Shown in pieces: positions 1 through 11,426 of a DNA stretch of 64,000 bases (position 1 is its first letter; each line of letters starts with the position of its first letter). A model generated the notes under the pieces. That model did not search any database. It was not told where the DNA came from and saw only the letters and a program-made list of their open reading frames with translations. A program made the position numbers and the translations under genes. The stretch comes from Oceanospirillaceae bacterium. GTDB taxonomy: Bacteria; Pseudomonadota; Gammaproteobacteria; Pseudomonadales; Balneatricaceae. The stretch is taken from assembly GCA_013215375.1 (NCBI GenBank), contig JABSRB010000001.1, forward strand, positions 124,001-188,000, read 5' to 3'.

Positions 1-273
1 AAAGGTTGGTTTTTCACCGATTTTGTACACTTCTTTTATCTCATAAGTCTGAGTGTCGCGGGTGATATTAAAAAACTTGCGACAGCCGATAGCGTGCACC
101 CATAACTCGTGATGCAAGCCGCGTGGATTATCGCGAAAGAATAAAAACTCGCCCCACTGTTTATCACTGCAACTTTCAGGATCTAATGGACGGGGGATAT
201 GCGCTTGGCCCACCGCGTGAAACTCTTCCTCTTCGCGGTGCTCTTCACAGTGCGGGCAATAAATATAAAACAT
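1..273 (-). CDS. soxD: Sarcosine oxidase delta subunit (partial, runs off the left edge)
   Basis: Reverse-strand reading MFYIYCPHCG.EHREEEEFHAVGQAHIPRP..FRDNPRGLHHELWVHAIGCRKFF is typical of SoxD; sits directly upstream/downstream of soxB. Confidence 0.85.
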   Translation of the reverse strand, partial: MFYIYCPHCEEHREEEEFHAVGQAHIPRPLDPESCSDKQWGEFLFFRDNPRGLHHELWVHAIGCRKFFNITRDTQTYEIKEVYKIGEKPTF

Positions 274-297
274 AATTAAGCTCCTAGACGCTTAGAA

Positions 298-1551
298 TTA
301 GTGGGCCACGCCTGCGGCGCCGTGTTCATCGATTAATGCGCCGTCATGAAAGCGGAACATAGAAAACGGCTTGGCCATATCACTCGCTTTTCCCCACGCT
401 AAAGTCTGGGCAAATACGTGCCCAGAACCTGGTGTCGCTTTAAAGCCACCGGTACCCCAACCGCAGTTGAAAAACAAATTATCTACCGGTGTCGCGGAGA
501 TAATCGGGCAGGCATCTGGTGTGGTATCCACTATCCCGCCCCACTGACGATTCATCCGCACACGGGAGAAGACCGGGAACAACTCAACAATCGCCTGCAC
601 GGTGTGTTCAATGGTGTGATAACTGCCGCGCTGTCCGTAGCCGTTATAACCGTCAATACCGGCACCTATCACTAAGTCGCCTTTGTCTGATTGGGAAATA
701 TAACCGTGCACATGATTGGACATCACCACCGTATCAAGAATAGGTTTAATAGGCTCTGATACCAACGCCTGCAGGGGATGTGACTCTATAGGCAATTTGA
801 AACCGGCCATCTTTGCCATCACACTTGAATTACCGGCAGTCACACAACCGATCCGCCCGGCCTCTATGACTCCATGGCTCTTAGTCATCACCCCAGTAGC
901 AGTACCCTCTTCGATAATAAAATCCACCACTTCGCACTGCTGAATGAGATCGACACCTAATGCATCTGCTGCGCGGGCAAAGCCCCAGGCAACGGCATCG
1001 TGACGTGCTACGCCGCCGCGCGGCTGCCAGGAAGCACCCATGATTGGATAGCGAGGTCGGTCTGAGCAATCCATCATCGGCACAATTTCTTTAATTTGCT
1101 GCGGATCTAATATTTCACCATCTATACCATTGAGACGATTGGCATTCACTCGTCTTTGAATATCACGCATATCTTGCAAGGTATGGCCTAAATTCAATAC
1201 ACCTCGCTGCGAGAACATCACATTGTAGTTGAGGTCTTGAGAGAGCCCCTCCCAGAGTTTCATTGAATGCTCGTATATTTTAGCGGACTCGTCCCAAAGG
1301 TAATTAGAACGCACAATGGTGGTATTACGCGCCGTGTTACCACCGCCTAAATAACCTTTTTCTAACACCGCAATATTGGTAATCCCATGCACTTTCGCCA
1401 AATAGTAGGCCGTTGCTAAGCCATGTCCTCCGCCTCCGACAATCACCACATCGTATTTTTTCTTGGGCACTGGATTACGCCATACTCGCTGCCAGTTCTC
1501 ATGGTGACTCAAGGCGTGCTTCAGCAGCCCGAAACCTGAATATTTCTGCAT
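298..1551 (-). CDS. soxB: Sarcosine oxidase beta subunit
   Basis: ORF with [27 protein letters not shown] start and FAD-binding [19 protein letters not shown]; internal Met chosen as start. Confidence 0.9.
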   Translation of the reverse strand: MQKYSGFGLLKHALSHHENWQRVWRNPVPKKKYDVVIVGGGGHGLATAYYLAKVHGITNIAVLEKGYLGGGNTARNTTIVRSNYLWDESAKIYEHSMKLWEGLSQDLNYNVMFSQRGVLNLGHTLQDMRDIQRRVNANRLNGIDGEILDPQQIKEIVPMMDCSDRPRYPIMGASWQPRGGVARHDAVAWGFARAADALGVDLIQQCEVVDFIIEEGTATGVMTKSHGVIEAGRIGCVTAGNSSVMAKMAGFKLPIESHPLQALVSEPIKPILDTVVMSNHVHGYISQSDKGDLVIGAGIDGYNGYGQRGSYHTIEHTVQAIVELFPVFSRVRMNRQWGGIVDTTPDACPIISATPVDNLFFNCGWGTGGFKATPGSGHVFAQTLAWGKASDMAKPFSMFRFHDGALIDEHGAAGVAH

Positions 1552-1687
1552 GGAGATGTCCTTATATTTTTGAATAAAGATAAATAATTTAAAGATTGAT
1601 AGTAGATTCAATACAACTAACAATTCTACTTAAACACGACATATAGCTACTAATTTACGACAAGATATTCAATAACAAAATTGAAAC

Positions 1688-2830
1688 TTAGAAATCTATT
1701 TGTAAATCCGACTTAGCTTGGGAGCAGCAGGAGAGAATATACCCAGCCGCCACATCATCATCGGTAATGCCACCATTGTGATCCATCACCGCCTCTCCTT
1801 GTACCTTCATCACTTTACAAGTGCCACAAATTCCCATACCACAAGCTTTGGGTATATTTAAACCCAACTTAGATGCCGCTGTATGCACAGTCTCGTTAGG
1901 ATGTATCTGCACAGATTTACCACTTTTAACAAATTCAATGTTGAGCATGTCGGCACTGTCTAACGCCTCTGCGATATCTACGGCAATTTCCGCTTGATCT
2001 AACGCATCTTGTTCCACTTCAACAGGTGTCGCACCAAAAGATTCCTCGTGATAACGCTGCATATCGTAGCCACTTTGCTGCAACATTTTCTTTACCGCTC
2101 GCATATAAGCGTCGGGGCCACAGCAAAATATTTCACGCTGTAAAAAGTCAGGGCAAATCATCTGCAATTTTTCAGCATCTAAATACCCGCGATAACCCGC
2201 CCAAGCTTGACCTGTCTGCTGGCGTGCGCAAATTAGGCTCAAGTTAAAGTTACTGATACGCGAGCAGATATGTTCTAACTCACGGTGGTAAATGATATCG
2301 CTGGGGGTGCGGGCACTGTGTACAAAATGCATGTCTACTTCGGCGTTGGTATCAAAAAACCAGCGCGCCATCGACATTAATGGCGTAATACCCACCCCGC
2401 CTGAGAGCAGTAATACTTTTTCCGCAGGATAATCGATACAGTTAAAAACTCCCACGGGCCCGTGGACCGCTAGCTCATCGCCCTCTTGCATATTATCGTG
2501 CAAGTAGTTAGATACCTGCCCTCCTGGCATGCGTTTCACGGTAATAGAAAAGCTGTACGGCACCGAGGGAGAACTAGATATAGTGTAAGAGCGCATGACT
2601 TGCAGCGCTTCAATCTCTAACTCCAAAGTGACAAACTGACCAGGTTTAAAGAAAAACATCACCGGCTGCTCTGCCATGAAACAAAAGGTTTTCACATCTG
2701 CGGTCTCTTCAATCACTTTCACGCAACGTACTAAATGCCTGCCATTACTCCAGGTTTTAGTGGTTATTTCATGAGTGTAATTATCACTGCTGGCTGCATT
2801 ACTCATCTTAGGGTTCTCTAATGAAGACAT
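1688..2830 (-). CDS. gbcB: Glycine betaine monooxygenase reductase subunit (ferredoxin reductase with C-terminal 2Fe-2S domain)
   Basis: FNR-like FAD/NAD domain plus CGMGICGTCKV 2Fe-2S motif; divergent from a Rieske oxygenase as in known gbcAB loci. Confidence 0.8.
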   Translation of the reverse strand: MSSLENPKMSNAASSDNYTHEITTKTWSNGRHLVRCVKVIEETADVKTFCFMAEQPVMFFFKPGQFVTLELEIEALQVMRSYTISSSPSVPYSFSITVKRMPGGQVSNYLHDNMQEGDELAVHGPVGVFNCIDYPAEKVLLLSGGVGITPLMSMARWFFDTNAEVDMHFVHSARTPSDIIYHRELEHICSRISNFNLSLICARQQTGQAWAGYRGYLDAEKLQMICPDFLQREIFCCGPDAYMRAVKKMLQQSGYDMQRYHEESFGATPVEVEQDALDQAEIAVDIAEALDSADMLNIEFVKSGKSVQIHPNETVHTAASKLGLNIPKACGMGICGTCKVMKVQGEAVMDHNGGITDDDVAAGYILSCCSQAKSDLQIDF

Positions 2831-3067
2831 TTATTTTCGCCCATCATCGGCTTTGCATTCATTCAGATATTGCCCAATTGCGACAGCACTGTGCTCATGG
2901 ACTATTTTAATAAAAGATTCATTAATGCGCGTAGTGAGTTAGCGCTATTGAGTTGGAGTTAATGGGAATTTATGAACAGTTTCACGTCGTTATTAGTCAG
3001 CTTTTCAAAGCGTAATTGCGCGAATATCTCCCAAATAATCTACGCATAGCAATGACAGGGATAAAAC

Positions 3068-4348
3068 GTGAAACCACAAGATTTAATCAACATCACACAA
3101 GCTGACTTCTCCCATGCTCGCAGTGAAATGTATCGCCTGCTCGCCGCACGTCCTAAAAATTTATCACTACCACAACCTTTGTATAACGACCCGCAAATGT
3201 TCAAAGTAGATATGCAGGAAATCTTCGAGAAAGAGTGGATATTTGTCGGCATGAGCTGCGAGTTACCGGATAAAGGCGATTACATCAGTGTTGATATTGG
3301 CCAAAACCCAGTGTTGATTGTGCGTGATGCCCAAGGGAGTATTAACGCGTTTCATAATGTTTGCAGGCACCGAGGCTCTAAAATCTGCGACAGTAAAAAG
3401 GGCAAGGTCGCCAACTTAGTCTGCCCCTATCACCAGTGGACTTATGATCTTTCAGGTAATTTATTGTTCGCCGGTACTGAAATGGGTGCCGACTTCAATA
3501 TGAAGTCCTATGGCCTAAAAGCGGCTCACTGCAATGTCGCCGGTGGTTTTATTTTTGTCTGTTTAGCGCGTGGAGATGCTCCGGACATAGCACCTTTTTC
3601 CGCCACCTTGAATGAATATATGCAGCCCTACGACATTGAAAATTGCAAAGTCGCTGTGCAATCAACCATTGAAGAGACAGCCAATTGGAAATTAGTGCTG
3701 GAAAATAACCGCGAGTGTTATCACTGCAACGCTTCCCACCCGGAACTATTAGGCAGTTTACTGGAATGGGATGATACTAACGACCCACGCGCTACCCCAG
3801 AATTTTTAGCCCATTGCGCAGCGCAAGCTAAAGCTTGGGATAAAGAGGGGATACCGCATCAACACGTCACCCACGGCTTACAAAACCGTGTGGTGCGCAT
3901 GCCTCTTAAGCAAGGCACCCAAGTGATGACGGCAGACGGTAAAGCAGCATGCGCTAAAATGATGGGCCGCATCAAAAATCCAGAGTTGGGGTCAATGCGC
4001 ATCTTACACTTACCTAACTCGTGGAATCACATGCAATCTGATCACTGCGTGGTATTTCAAGTGATTCCGCTGAGCGCGCAAAAAACCTTAGTCACCACAA
4101 AATGGCTAGTGCACAAAGATGCTATAGAGGGAGTTGATTATGATATTGATCGCTTGCGAGCAGTGTGGGATGCGACCAATGAGCAAGATAAAACCTTAGC
4201 TGAGCGCAACCAACAGGGAATAAACTCTATCGCCTATGAGCCCGGTCCCTACTCAGAAACATTTGAGTTTGGCGTGATCAATTTTATCGATTGGTACAGC
4301 CAGACGGTGCGCAAAAACATCGACCGTTTTGAACATCAATCTCGCTAA
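3068..4348 (+). CDS. gbcA: Glycine betaine monooxygenase, Rieske oxygenase subunit
   Basis: Rieske motif CRHRGSKICDSKKGKVANLVCPYHQW and the ring-hydroxylating oxygenase catalytic domain NRECYHCNASHPEL. Confidence 0.85.
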   Translation: MKPQDLINITQADFSHARSEMYRLLAARPKNLSLPQPLYNDPQMFKVDMQEIFEKEWIFVGMSCELPDKGDYISVDIGQNPVLIVRDAQGSINAFHNVCRHRGSKICDSKKGKVANLVCPYHQWTYDLSGNLLFAGTEMGADFNMKSYGLKAAHCNVAGGFIFVCLARGDAPDIAPFSATLNEYMQPYDIENCKVAVQSTIEETANWKLVLENNRECYHCNASHPELLGSLLEWDDTNDPRATPEFLAHCAAQAKAWDKEGIPHQHVTHGLQNRVVRMPLKQGTQVMTADGKAACAKMMGRIKNPELGSMRILHLPNSWNHMQSDHCVVFQVIPLSAQKTLVTTKWLVHKDAIEGVDYDIDRLRAVWDATNEQDKTLAERNQQGINSIAYEPGPYSETFEFGVINFIDWYSQTVRKNIDRFEHQSR

Positions 4349-4780
4349 ATATACAATGTTCACCTCTAGCTAGCTTGAGCCATTTTCTGTTCAGCTAGCT
4401 GTAGCTAAAGAGTTAACTCAAACATACTCTAACCGGCTACGCGCATAAAGATCCGCATAATTTGCAAGGTATCCTCTGCAGAGCCCGCAATCACTAAGCT
4501 CTATTTCATCTAGTACTTTTGAATTTAAAGGTATTAAAAACAATACTCATTTATATTAATTATCTTCATTGCGATATAGATAAATTAGTATAAGCTAAAG
4601 ATGAACTAGGAATTAATACTATTTAATACCGAAACAAAACAAACACACTTTTAATTTGTGATCTATAGTTATCTGTAAAAACCATTAAGCGTGAATGAAG
4701 AGCTAAGTAAGCTGCTGAAAAAAATAAAAATGAGCAGCTCCATACAATAATTACACCACAGGGAAGTAGGTAATTGATTG

Positions 4781-7411
4781 ATGTTTTCCAAAAACTTAAA
4801 CGTTCCGGATATAATTAAACAAAAAACCAACCGGGGTAGGCCTTCGTCGGATCAACCTGATAATTTCCAGCTTAAATTTATTTTAGGTTTGCTTAGAAAC
4901 ATTCAGACGATGATCTCTGAAAACCAACCTCTTGAACATATATTCACCTACCTCTGTACCAGTATTAGCGAAAAAGTACCTGATATAAACGTGATGATTA
5001 TGCAGAGTAATGCACAAGGTCAATTGAACACTCACTGTAATCACGACATTAGCCATATCATAAATAAAGATGCGAACATTAATAACACTGGCTCCTTTGG
5101 CCTATGTGTTAAATACAATCAGCCTATTTTTGTCGCCGATACACAAAGCCATCAAGACTGGTTACAACAGAAAGATTTAGCATTAGAGTTTTCAATTCGC
5201 AGTTGCTGCAGTTATCCATTTTTCGGAAAAAATAATAATAGTATCGGCGCAATCTCGCTATGGAGCGAAAAAACTGGCTACCCCTCTCCTTTCCTAGGGC
5301 AATTATTAGAGACCTCAGCGCACATTTTAGGCGTGGCAATCACCACCTATAACAACCAACACCACCTAAAGAAACTTTCTACTCAGCTAAAAAACTTAAC
5401 CCAATCACTACCCCTAGCCATTGTACAAATAGAATTCTCTAACGATGAACCTCCAAAAATTGTCTACCACAGTAACGGCTTGCTAAAAATATTTGATGTC
5501 ATTGAAGTAAATAAGCTCAGCTTTAGTGAATTTTGGCGAAAAATTGACTCTCATACCCGGCACCGTCTCTCAAAAAAACTGATGTCATCTAGTTATAATA
5601 ATGCAATTTATCACCAAGAATTTTGCATCATCTCCAACACTGGTGTAAAAAAATGGATTTACCTCTCTGGTGTTGTCCAAACCAATTTGGATACTAGCCT
5701 TAAATCCATCAATTGCATGTTACTTGATATCACCGATGAGCCTTTTGATCGTCAGGCTATTGAATTATCCATGATTGCCTACCAAAACATTTCGGATGGA
5801 ATTTTTGTCACCGATAAGTTTCATACTATTATCCATAGCAACGATGCTTTTTCTAAAATGTCTGGCTATCAAAGTATCGAACTCATCGACAAATGTGCAC
5901 AAATGGCCTGCGCATGGAAAAATACTCACACCGAGAAAATCTTAAATGATGAACAGTCATGGGCTGGTGAAATCAGTAGTCCCAGAAAAAACGGCAGCCT
6001 CTATTCTCAGCGAGTCACCATTACTGCCGTTATCGCAGAGACGGCTTGTATCAGTCACTATGTATATGTAGTTGAAGATATATCGCTGCTTAGAGAATCA
6101 GAAGATAGACTTATTTATATGCGCCAACACGATTCACTAACACTACTGCCCAATAGGTTACTGTTTAAATCATTACTCGACGTTCAGATTAAAAACACCA
6201 AGAAAAACAAATTACTGGCCGTATTTATTATCGGACTTGATAGATTTCAATATATAAATGAATCTCTTGGCCATTTAGCGGGCGATCAATTACTCATTCA
6301 AGCCGCTAAGCGTTTATCCAAGGTGCTTTCCAACAAAGGGACTATAGCGCGCATGGATGGTGATGAATTCGCCATGACCATCACCAATTTAAATAACGTA
6401 AAACAAGTGACTTCCATCGCCGAAATTATTATTCGACTAATGGAAAAACCCTACCTGATCAATCAATCCCAGATCTATTGTACGAGTTCGATGGGAATAG
6501 CGGTATCACCCGATCACAGTAGTTGCAGTAAAACATTGATTAAAAAAGCTGACATTGCCTTACACGACTGTAAGAACCTACGTCGCAACAACTACTATAT
6601 CTACCAAAAATCTAGAGCACAGCTGGCAAATTCGTCATTGAAATTTAATAACGCTCTGAGAAACGCCCTAAAAAACAATGAATTCAAAGTGTTTTATCAA
6701 CCTCAAGTCCATCCTAAAACAGGTAAAATTCTAGGAGCGGAAGCCCTTATTCGCTGGGAACATATGCCCGGAAAATTAATATCTCCCGGCTATTTTTTAC
6801 CTATGTTAGAAGAATTTGGCCTAATGACCAAGGTAGGTAATTGGGTGCTCGCTCAAGCTTGTCAGAAACTGGCTAAATGGCGCGAACAATTTGCTATAGA
6901 TTTCAAAATAGCGGTAAATTTTTCCGGCATAGAGTTAAGTCAAGATAATCTAATCACTACCATCACCGAGATACTTGATCAATACCATTTACCCGCTCAC
7001 CTTTTAGAAATTGAAATACTCGAAACAGTTATCATAGAACCCGCCGACGACACCGTTGATATTCTAGGCCAGTTAAAGGAACTAGGCGTGTCACTCGCTT
7101 TAGATGACTTTGGCTCAGGCCACTCTTCTCTGCATTATTTATCCATGTTGCCTATTCAAAAATTAAAAATAGATAAATCTTTAATCAAAAACATTTCTTC
7201 GCAAAAAATTCGAAATACCATCATAGGTGCGATTATTGCCCTAGGCAAAAATCTGGAGATGAGTATTTGTGTTGAAGGCGTAGAAGAAGAACAGCAGCGA
7301 AAATTACTGATTAAAGAAGGTTGCGATCAAATCCAAGGATATTTAATTGCAAAGCCGATGGAATCTGCGCATTTTGAATTATGGTTAAACAAAAACATCT
7401 CTGGCAAGTAA
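4781..7411 (+). CDS. GAF/PAS-GGDEF-EAL signalling protein (probable c-di-GMP phosphodiesterase)
   Basis: N-terminal GAF-like region, PAS, GGDEF domain with RMDGDEF, intact EALIRWEH and DDFGSGHSSL. Confidence 0.85.
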   Translation: MFSKNLNVPDIIKQKTNRGRPSSDQPDNFQLKFILGLLRNIQTMISENQPLEHIFTYLCTSISEKVPDINVMIMQSNAQGQLNTHCNHDISHIINKDANINNTGSFGLCVKYNQPIFVADTQSHQDWLQQKDLALEFSIRSCCSYPFFGKNNNSIGAISLWSEKTGYPSPFLGQLLETSAHILGVAITTYNNQHHLKKLSTQLKNLTQSLPLAIVQIEFSNDEPPKIVYHSNGLLKIFDVIEVNKLSFSEFWRKIDSHTRHRLSKKLMSSSYNNAIYHQEFCIISNTGVKKWIYLSGVVQTNLDTSLKSINCMLLDITDEPFDRQAIELSMIAYQNISDGIFVTDKFHTIIHSNDAFSKMSGYQSIELIDKCAQMACAWKNTHTEKILNDEQSWAGEISSPRKNGSLYSQRVTITAVIAETACISHYVYVVEDISLLRESEDRLIYMRQHDSLTLLPNRLLFKSLLDVQIKNTKKNKLLAVFIIGLDRFQYINESLGHLAGDQLLIQAAKRLSKVLSNKGTIARMDGDEFAMTITNLNNVKQVTSIAEIIIRLMEKPYLINQSQIYCTSSMGIAVSPDHSSCSKTLIKKADIALHDCKNLRRNNYYIYQKSRAQLANSSLKFNNALRNALKNNEFKVFYQPQVHPKTGKILGAEALIRWEHMPGKLISPGYFLPMLEEFGLMTKVGNWVLAQACQKLAKWREQFAIDFKIAVNFSGIELSQDNLITTITEILDQYHLPAHLLEIEILETVIIEPADDTVDILGQLKELGVSLALDDFGSGHSSLHYLSMLPIQKLKIDKSLIKNISSQKIRNTIIGAIIALGKNLEMSICVEGVEEEQQRKLLIKEGCDQIQGYLIAKPMESAHFELWLNKNISGK

Positions 7412-7529
7412 TTTCTGCCATGCCCCAATTTAGCCATCATGGCTGTAAATGTCGAAAATCTTCAATAATTAAGCGGCGCCAAACTTTAGTATCTACGCAG
7501 CTTTTTTAACTAACTATCGGAGATTGAAC

Positions 7530-7988
7530 ATGATTAATCGCGCAAATCATTATCAGGCAGCACCTGCTGCCATGGAAATTTTATTCGCCCAAGAAAAATA
7601 TCTGAGTGCACAATTTACTAAACACCCTACTTTGAACCTCACTATCTGGGAGCTACTAAAATTACGCATCTCGCAAATAAACCAGTGCGCTTATTGTCTC
7701 GACATGCATGCTAAAAATGCCATTAAATCAGGAGAGAGCACCGAGCGCATCATTGCTTTGAGCGCTTGGCGTGATTCGCCATTGTTTTCCGAAACCGAGC
7801 GTTGTGTCCTCGATTGGAGCGAATTATTAACGGCGCATTTCGCCGCCTCTGACAGTACTTACCAAGCGGTACAAAAACACTTTAACGATGCTGAAATTAT
7901 TGATCTAACCGTCGCAATCAATGCGATAAACAGCTGGAACCGGATCGCTAAAACTTTTCAGCCTGTTGTAGGCGAATATAAAGCTTAA
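7530..7988 (+). CDS. Carboxymuconolactone decarboxylase/AhpD-family protein
   Basis: CAYCLDMHAKNA motif (CxxC..H) typical of the family. Confidence 0.85.
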   Translation: MINRANHYQAAPAAMEILFAQEKYLSAQFTKHPTLNLTIWELLKLRISQINQCAYCLDMHAKNAIKSGESTERIIALSAWRDSPLFSETERCVLDWSELLTAHFAASDSTYQAVQKHFNDAEIIDLTVAINAINSWNRIAKTFQPVVGEYKA

Positions 7989-8076
7989 GCAAACATAAAG
8001 GAGCTGGTTTGTTTATAATGTGCTCTTTTTATAATGAGCATCTTATAAATGGGCTGGCTTTAAATGACTCTCTATA

Positions 8077-8868
8077 ATGGATAAGGCCATCAACTTTCGC
8101 ATGGTCCAACCGCGCAATAAACTGGCCAACGTAGTGCAAGCGTTGTGGTCTGTAACTGTTTCATCCGATGCAGATAGAGACGTCAACCACTGGCTACAGG
8201 GAGATGGTGGCTGCGGTATTATCTTTAACTTAAAAGGTGCCATTCAACTTAATCAAAAACGGCTCTCTCTGGACTGCTTCTTGCAGCCCATTAGTGACCA
8301 AGCCCACAAAATTTTGTTACCGCCTGGCTCGGTGATCGCGGGAATTCGCTTTCATCCGGCCATTAGTTACGGATTATTCCAGAAACACGTATCACACCCC
8401 AGCGCCTTAAATACAGCTGATGCGCTCTTATTGCCTCTGAATATATTACATCGCCAACTCAGCCTTCAACACAGCCACAGCGGCCGTATCCTCTGTTTAT
8501 TTAAATGGTTAAAATCATCCTTCGATGTTGACGATTTACGTCCTAAGCCCCTGGCCCAAGCGATAGATAACATCCATCAGCAGCTCAGTGTTAGCGGGTT
8601 AAAAGATGACATCCCCGTCAGCCAAAGACAGCTGGAACGACATTTTCAAAAATGGCTGGGAATGAGTGCCAAGAACTATCAACGCATAGTACGCACTCGT
8701 AATGCATTGAGCGATTTCAGATCTAATCCAAATACGCAGTTAATAGAGCTGGCGCAAAATCACGGTTTTACCGATCAAGCACACATGACACGTGAATTCA
8801 AAGCGATTGCCAAAATCACCCCCGGTCAATACCGCAAGAAACTCGCCCAAGATCGCGAATTCGCTTAA
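8077..8868 (+). CDS. AraC-family transcriptional regulator
   Basis: C-terminal two-HTH pattern: SQRQLERHFQKWLGMSAKNYQRIVRTRNAL..HGFTDQAHMTREFKAIAKITPGQYRK. Confidence 0.85.
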   Translation: MDKAINFRMVQPRNKLANVVQALWSVTVSSDADRDVNHWLQGDGGCGIIFNLKGAIQLNQKRLSLDCFLQPISDQAHKILLPPGSVIAGIRFHPAISYGLFQKHVSHPSALNTADALLLPLNILHRQLSLQHSHSGRILCLFKWLKSSFDVDDLRPKPLAQAIDNIHQQLSVSGLKDDIPVSQRQLERHFQKWLGMSAKNYQRIVRTRNALSDFRSNPNTQLIELAQNHGFTDQAHMTREFKAIAKITPGQYRKKLAQDREFA

Positions 8869-8922
8869 ATTAAAGCGCACTGTTAACATCCTTTACCTAA
8901 CATTCATGTAAAGGATCTGTGT

Positions 8923-9234
8923 ATGAATTTTCCCGACATCAACCAGTACTTAATTAATGAGCCAGATATTGAGCAATCAACAATGATGAGAACCCCCTGT
9001 CTGCGCTACAAAGGTGAGTTTTTGGGCATGTTCTTTGAGAAAGCGGATGCGATGATCATCAAAGTATCAGCGTCAAGAGTGGATGAGTTAGTCGCGAGCG
9101 GCGAGGGAATGGAATTCAATTTTACTAAAAAACGTTTTAAAGAGTGGGTATTAATTCCTCGTGTGCAACAAAATAATTACGCTACTTTTTTGCAGGAAGC
9201 GCTTGCTCACGCTAAGCAGAAAGTTGATAAATGA
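8923..9234 (+). CDS. Hypothetical protein, possibly MmcQ/YjbR-like
   Basis: Small ORF with start and stop; MRTPCLRYKGEFLGMFFEKADAMIIKV..FKEWVLIP resembles YjbR-type proteins. Confidence 0.55.
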   Translation: MNFPDINQYLINEPDIEQSTMMRTPCLRYKGEFLGMFFEKADAMIIKVSASRVDELVASGEGMEFNFTKKRFKEWVLIPRVQQNNYATFLQEALAHAKQKVDK

Positions 9235-9287
9235 CGCCAATTATCAACCTTCTTCTTAGCTGCAATTTATTTACTCACAGACCTATG

Positions 9288-10409
9288 TTAAGCCAAGCGT
9301 ATAGAGGCAAAGCTTGGCTCGGCCCTTGCGGCACGTAAAACACTGTGCATACTGTTATTCACCGCTATATTCTCAGCCGACATATCCAGCTCTAAAGCAT
9401 GAACCTCTAAACTAGTATCAGTCCACATTCCAGTGCGATCCTCACGGGGTGAAAAGCCAATATATTTACGATAACAGCGGCTAAAATGCGGAGTCGATAC
9501 AAAACCACAGGCAGAGGAAACCTCTATAATCGACAAAGTGGTTTGTTTGAGCAACTGCCTGGCTCTGTCTAAGCGCAATCGTAAATAATAACGTGAGGGC
9601 GTACAGTTCAAATAGCGATGGAACAACCGTTCCAACTGCCTGCGCGAAACACTGACAAAGCTCGCCAGTTCATCCAGTTCAATCGGCTCTTCAATATTAG
9701 CCTCCATCAACTCAACAATCTCCACCAGCTTAGGCTGCGCAGTACTGAGCAAATGCCGCAGTGGCACTTTCTGTTGATCCCCTTGAGAGCGCACTCTATC
9801 ACAGACAAACATATCGGAGATGGCACCGCTGAGCGCGCGACCGTGTTGTAGGGTAATGATGTATAACATCATGTCCATCGGCGCACCGCCACCGGAGCAA
9901 GTGAGGCGATTTCTATCATGGGTAAATAATTTACGGTTACAATTCACCTTGGGAAAAGCTTCTTGCAGTGGCGCGATGTACTCCCAGTGAGCACTGCAGT
10001 CATAGCCATTGAGTAACCCAGCATCTGCCAGCACATAGGCGCCGGTACAAATACTGCCTAACACCACATTTTTTGAAGCCAGCCCTCTTAGCCAAGTGAG
10101 TTCCACTTTGCTGTAGTTTTTAGTGATATTAATACCCCCTGCAACAATCAAGGTATCCATCACAGGAGCATCACTAATAGCGGCATCTACTGCTACTTTC
10201 ATGCCATCGCTGGCGATAACACTCTCACCATCACGACTGAGCAAATACCAGCTGTACAACTCGCGCCCAGAGAGCTGATTGGCCATACGCAGCGGTTCAA
10301 CCGCTGAGGCAAGCGCAATCATTGAATAGTCGCAGAGTAATAAAAAGCCAATTTTTGAGGTTTTGATACTGGAATTTGGCACACTTGAAAGGTTTACTGT
10401 CTTGTCCAT
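9288..10409 (-). CDS. gbdR: GlxA/GbdR-like AraC regulator with DJ-1/PfpI-like domain (glycine betaine catabolism regulator)
   Basis: GATase-like N-terminal domain (FLLLCDYSMIALASAVEPLRMAN), AraC HTH at C-terminus; adjacent to gbcA/gbcB. Confidence 0.75.
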   Translation of the reverse strand: MDKTVNLSSVPNSSIKTSKIGFLLLCDYSMIALASAVEPLRMANQLSGRELYSWYLLSRDGESVIASDGMKVAVDAAISDAPVMDTLIVAGGINITKNYSKVELTWLRGLASKNVVLGSICTGAYVLADAGLLNGYDCSAHWEYIAPLQEAFPKVNCNRKLFTHDRNRLTCSGGGAPMDMMLYIITLQHGRALSGAISDMFVCDRVRSQGDQQKVPLRHLLSTAQPKLVEIVELMEANIEEPIELDELASFVSVSRRQLERLFHRYLNCTPSRYYLRLRLDRARQLLKQTTLSIIEVSSACGFVSTPHFSRCYRKYIGFSPREDRTGMWTDTSLEVHALELDMSAENIAVNNSMHSVLRAARAEPSFASIRLA

Positions 10410-10694
10410 AAGGCCGTCCTATCACTAATTACCCAAAAGTATCTTAGGCGGTTTAGCGTTAATTTTTATTATTTTGTAATTACGATAAGCCAGATACTAC
10501 TACTAAAAACCTTCGTTAATTAGCTAAAAGCGACATCTAAATACTTAATACTGTCACCGTTACCTGATCAATATCTTGAGGTTTCATCCTGATAAACGCC
10601 CTCGCCTATAAATCTGCCAGATTAGCCCCTAATCTACTGTAAAAATCAGAGCTTGGTTATTGACGTTGGGTTTTACTCGTTAAACAGCACGCTC

Positions 10695-10906
10695 AGGTCT
10701 CTGCATAACGTAGCTAACCAGGATAAAGCAAGACAAAAGCCGGCGAAATAGCGAAGTTAATATGCCCCAGTTTATGGGTATTACTGGTGTCTATGAGCAT
10801 ATGATATGAATCAGGTCCCATCTAATTCATCATTATTAAGCCCGTTTTTAACGCCGCATTATCGAGTACAGTTATCATGCTCTCTGGGGAAGTTATGCAG
10901 AGGTCT
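10695..10906. repeat. MITE-like element copy 1 (TIR ~GAGACCTCTGCATAAC)
   Basis: Inverted ends aggtctctgcataac / gttatgcagaggtct; interior homologous to 11714-11892 and to the reverse complement of 42686-42880 and ~43585-43855. Confidence 0.7.
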
Positions 10907-11090
10907 CACACTATTATTTGTGTCCCTATGCCTTAGCATAATTACCCACTTTAAGGCAGTACGGTTTGATTGCTAATTTTTAGCTCAAACTTCAGTACAT
11001 AATCCAGATATGGACCGCCGTACACTCATCTTCGACGAGTATATACTCTAATAGTAAGTCTTTGGCGCACTATCGCTATATTAGGGGAAG

Positions 11091-11119
11091 CCGTAAGCGT
11101 TAAAACTTTACGGTTTTTT
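11091..11119 (+). terminator. Possible intrinsic terminator
   Basis: ccgtaa...ttacgg stem followed by gttttttaa. Confidence 0.45.
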
Positions 11120-11426
11120 AAGTAGGCAGAAATCAAGAATCCAGACTAAATAGATAATGGTTTTTACACTTAGCTTAAGACCTTATAATAATTAACTCAA
11201 TATTAATTTAATATTATAAATAACAATATAACCTTCTAAAAATAATATTATTAATACTCGACACTAAAAAACGCGTTGAACCATTTATTTTATATACTCA
11301 ATACTTATATTTATTATTAACCCACCAATAAACTAACTTAAGTTAATAGTATAAAAACAGATAATTATTTATTGTAGATCCATAGTTATTAATATGATTT
11401 GGTCAATAGCAATATCATTGTATTAG

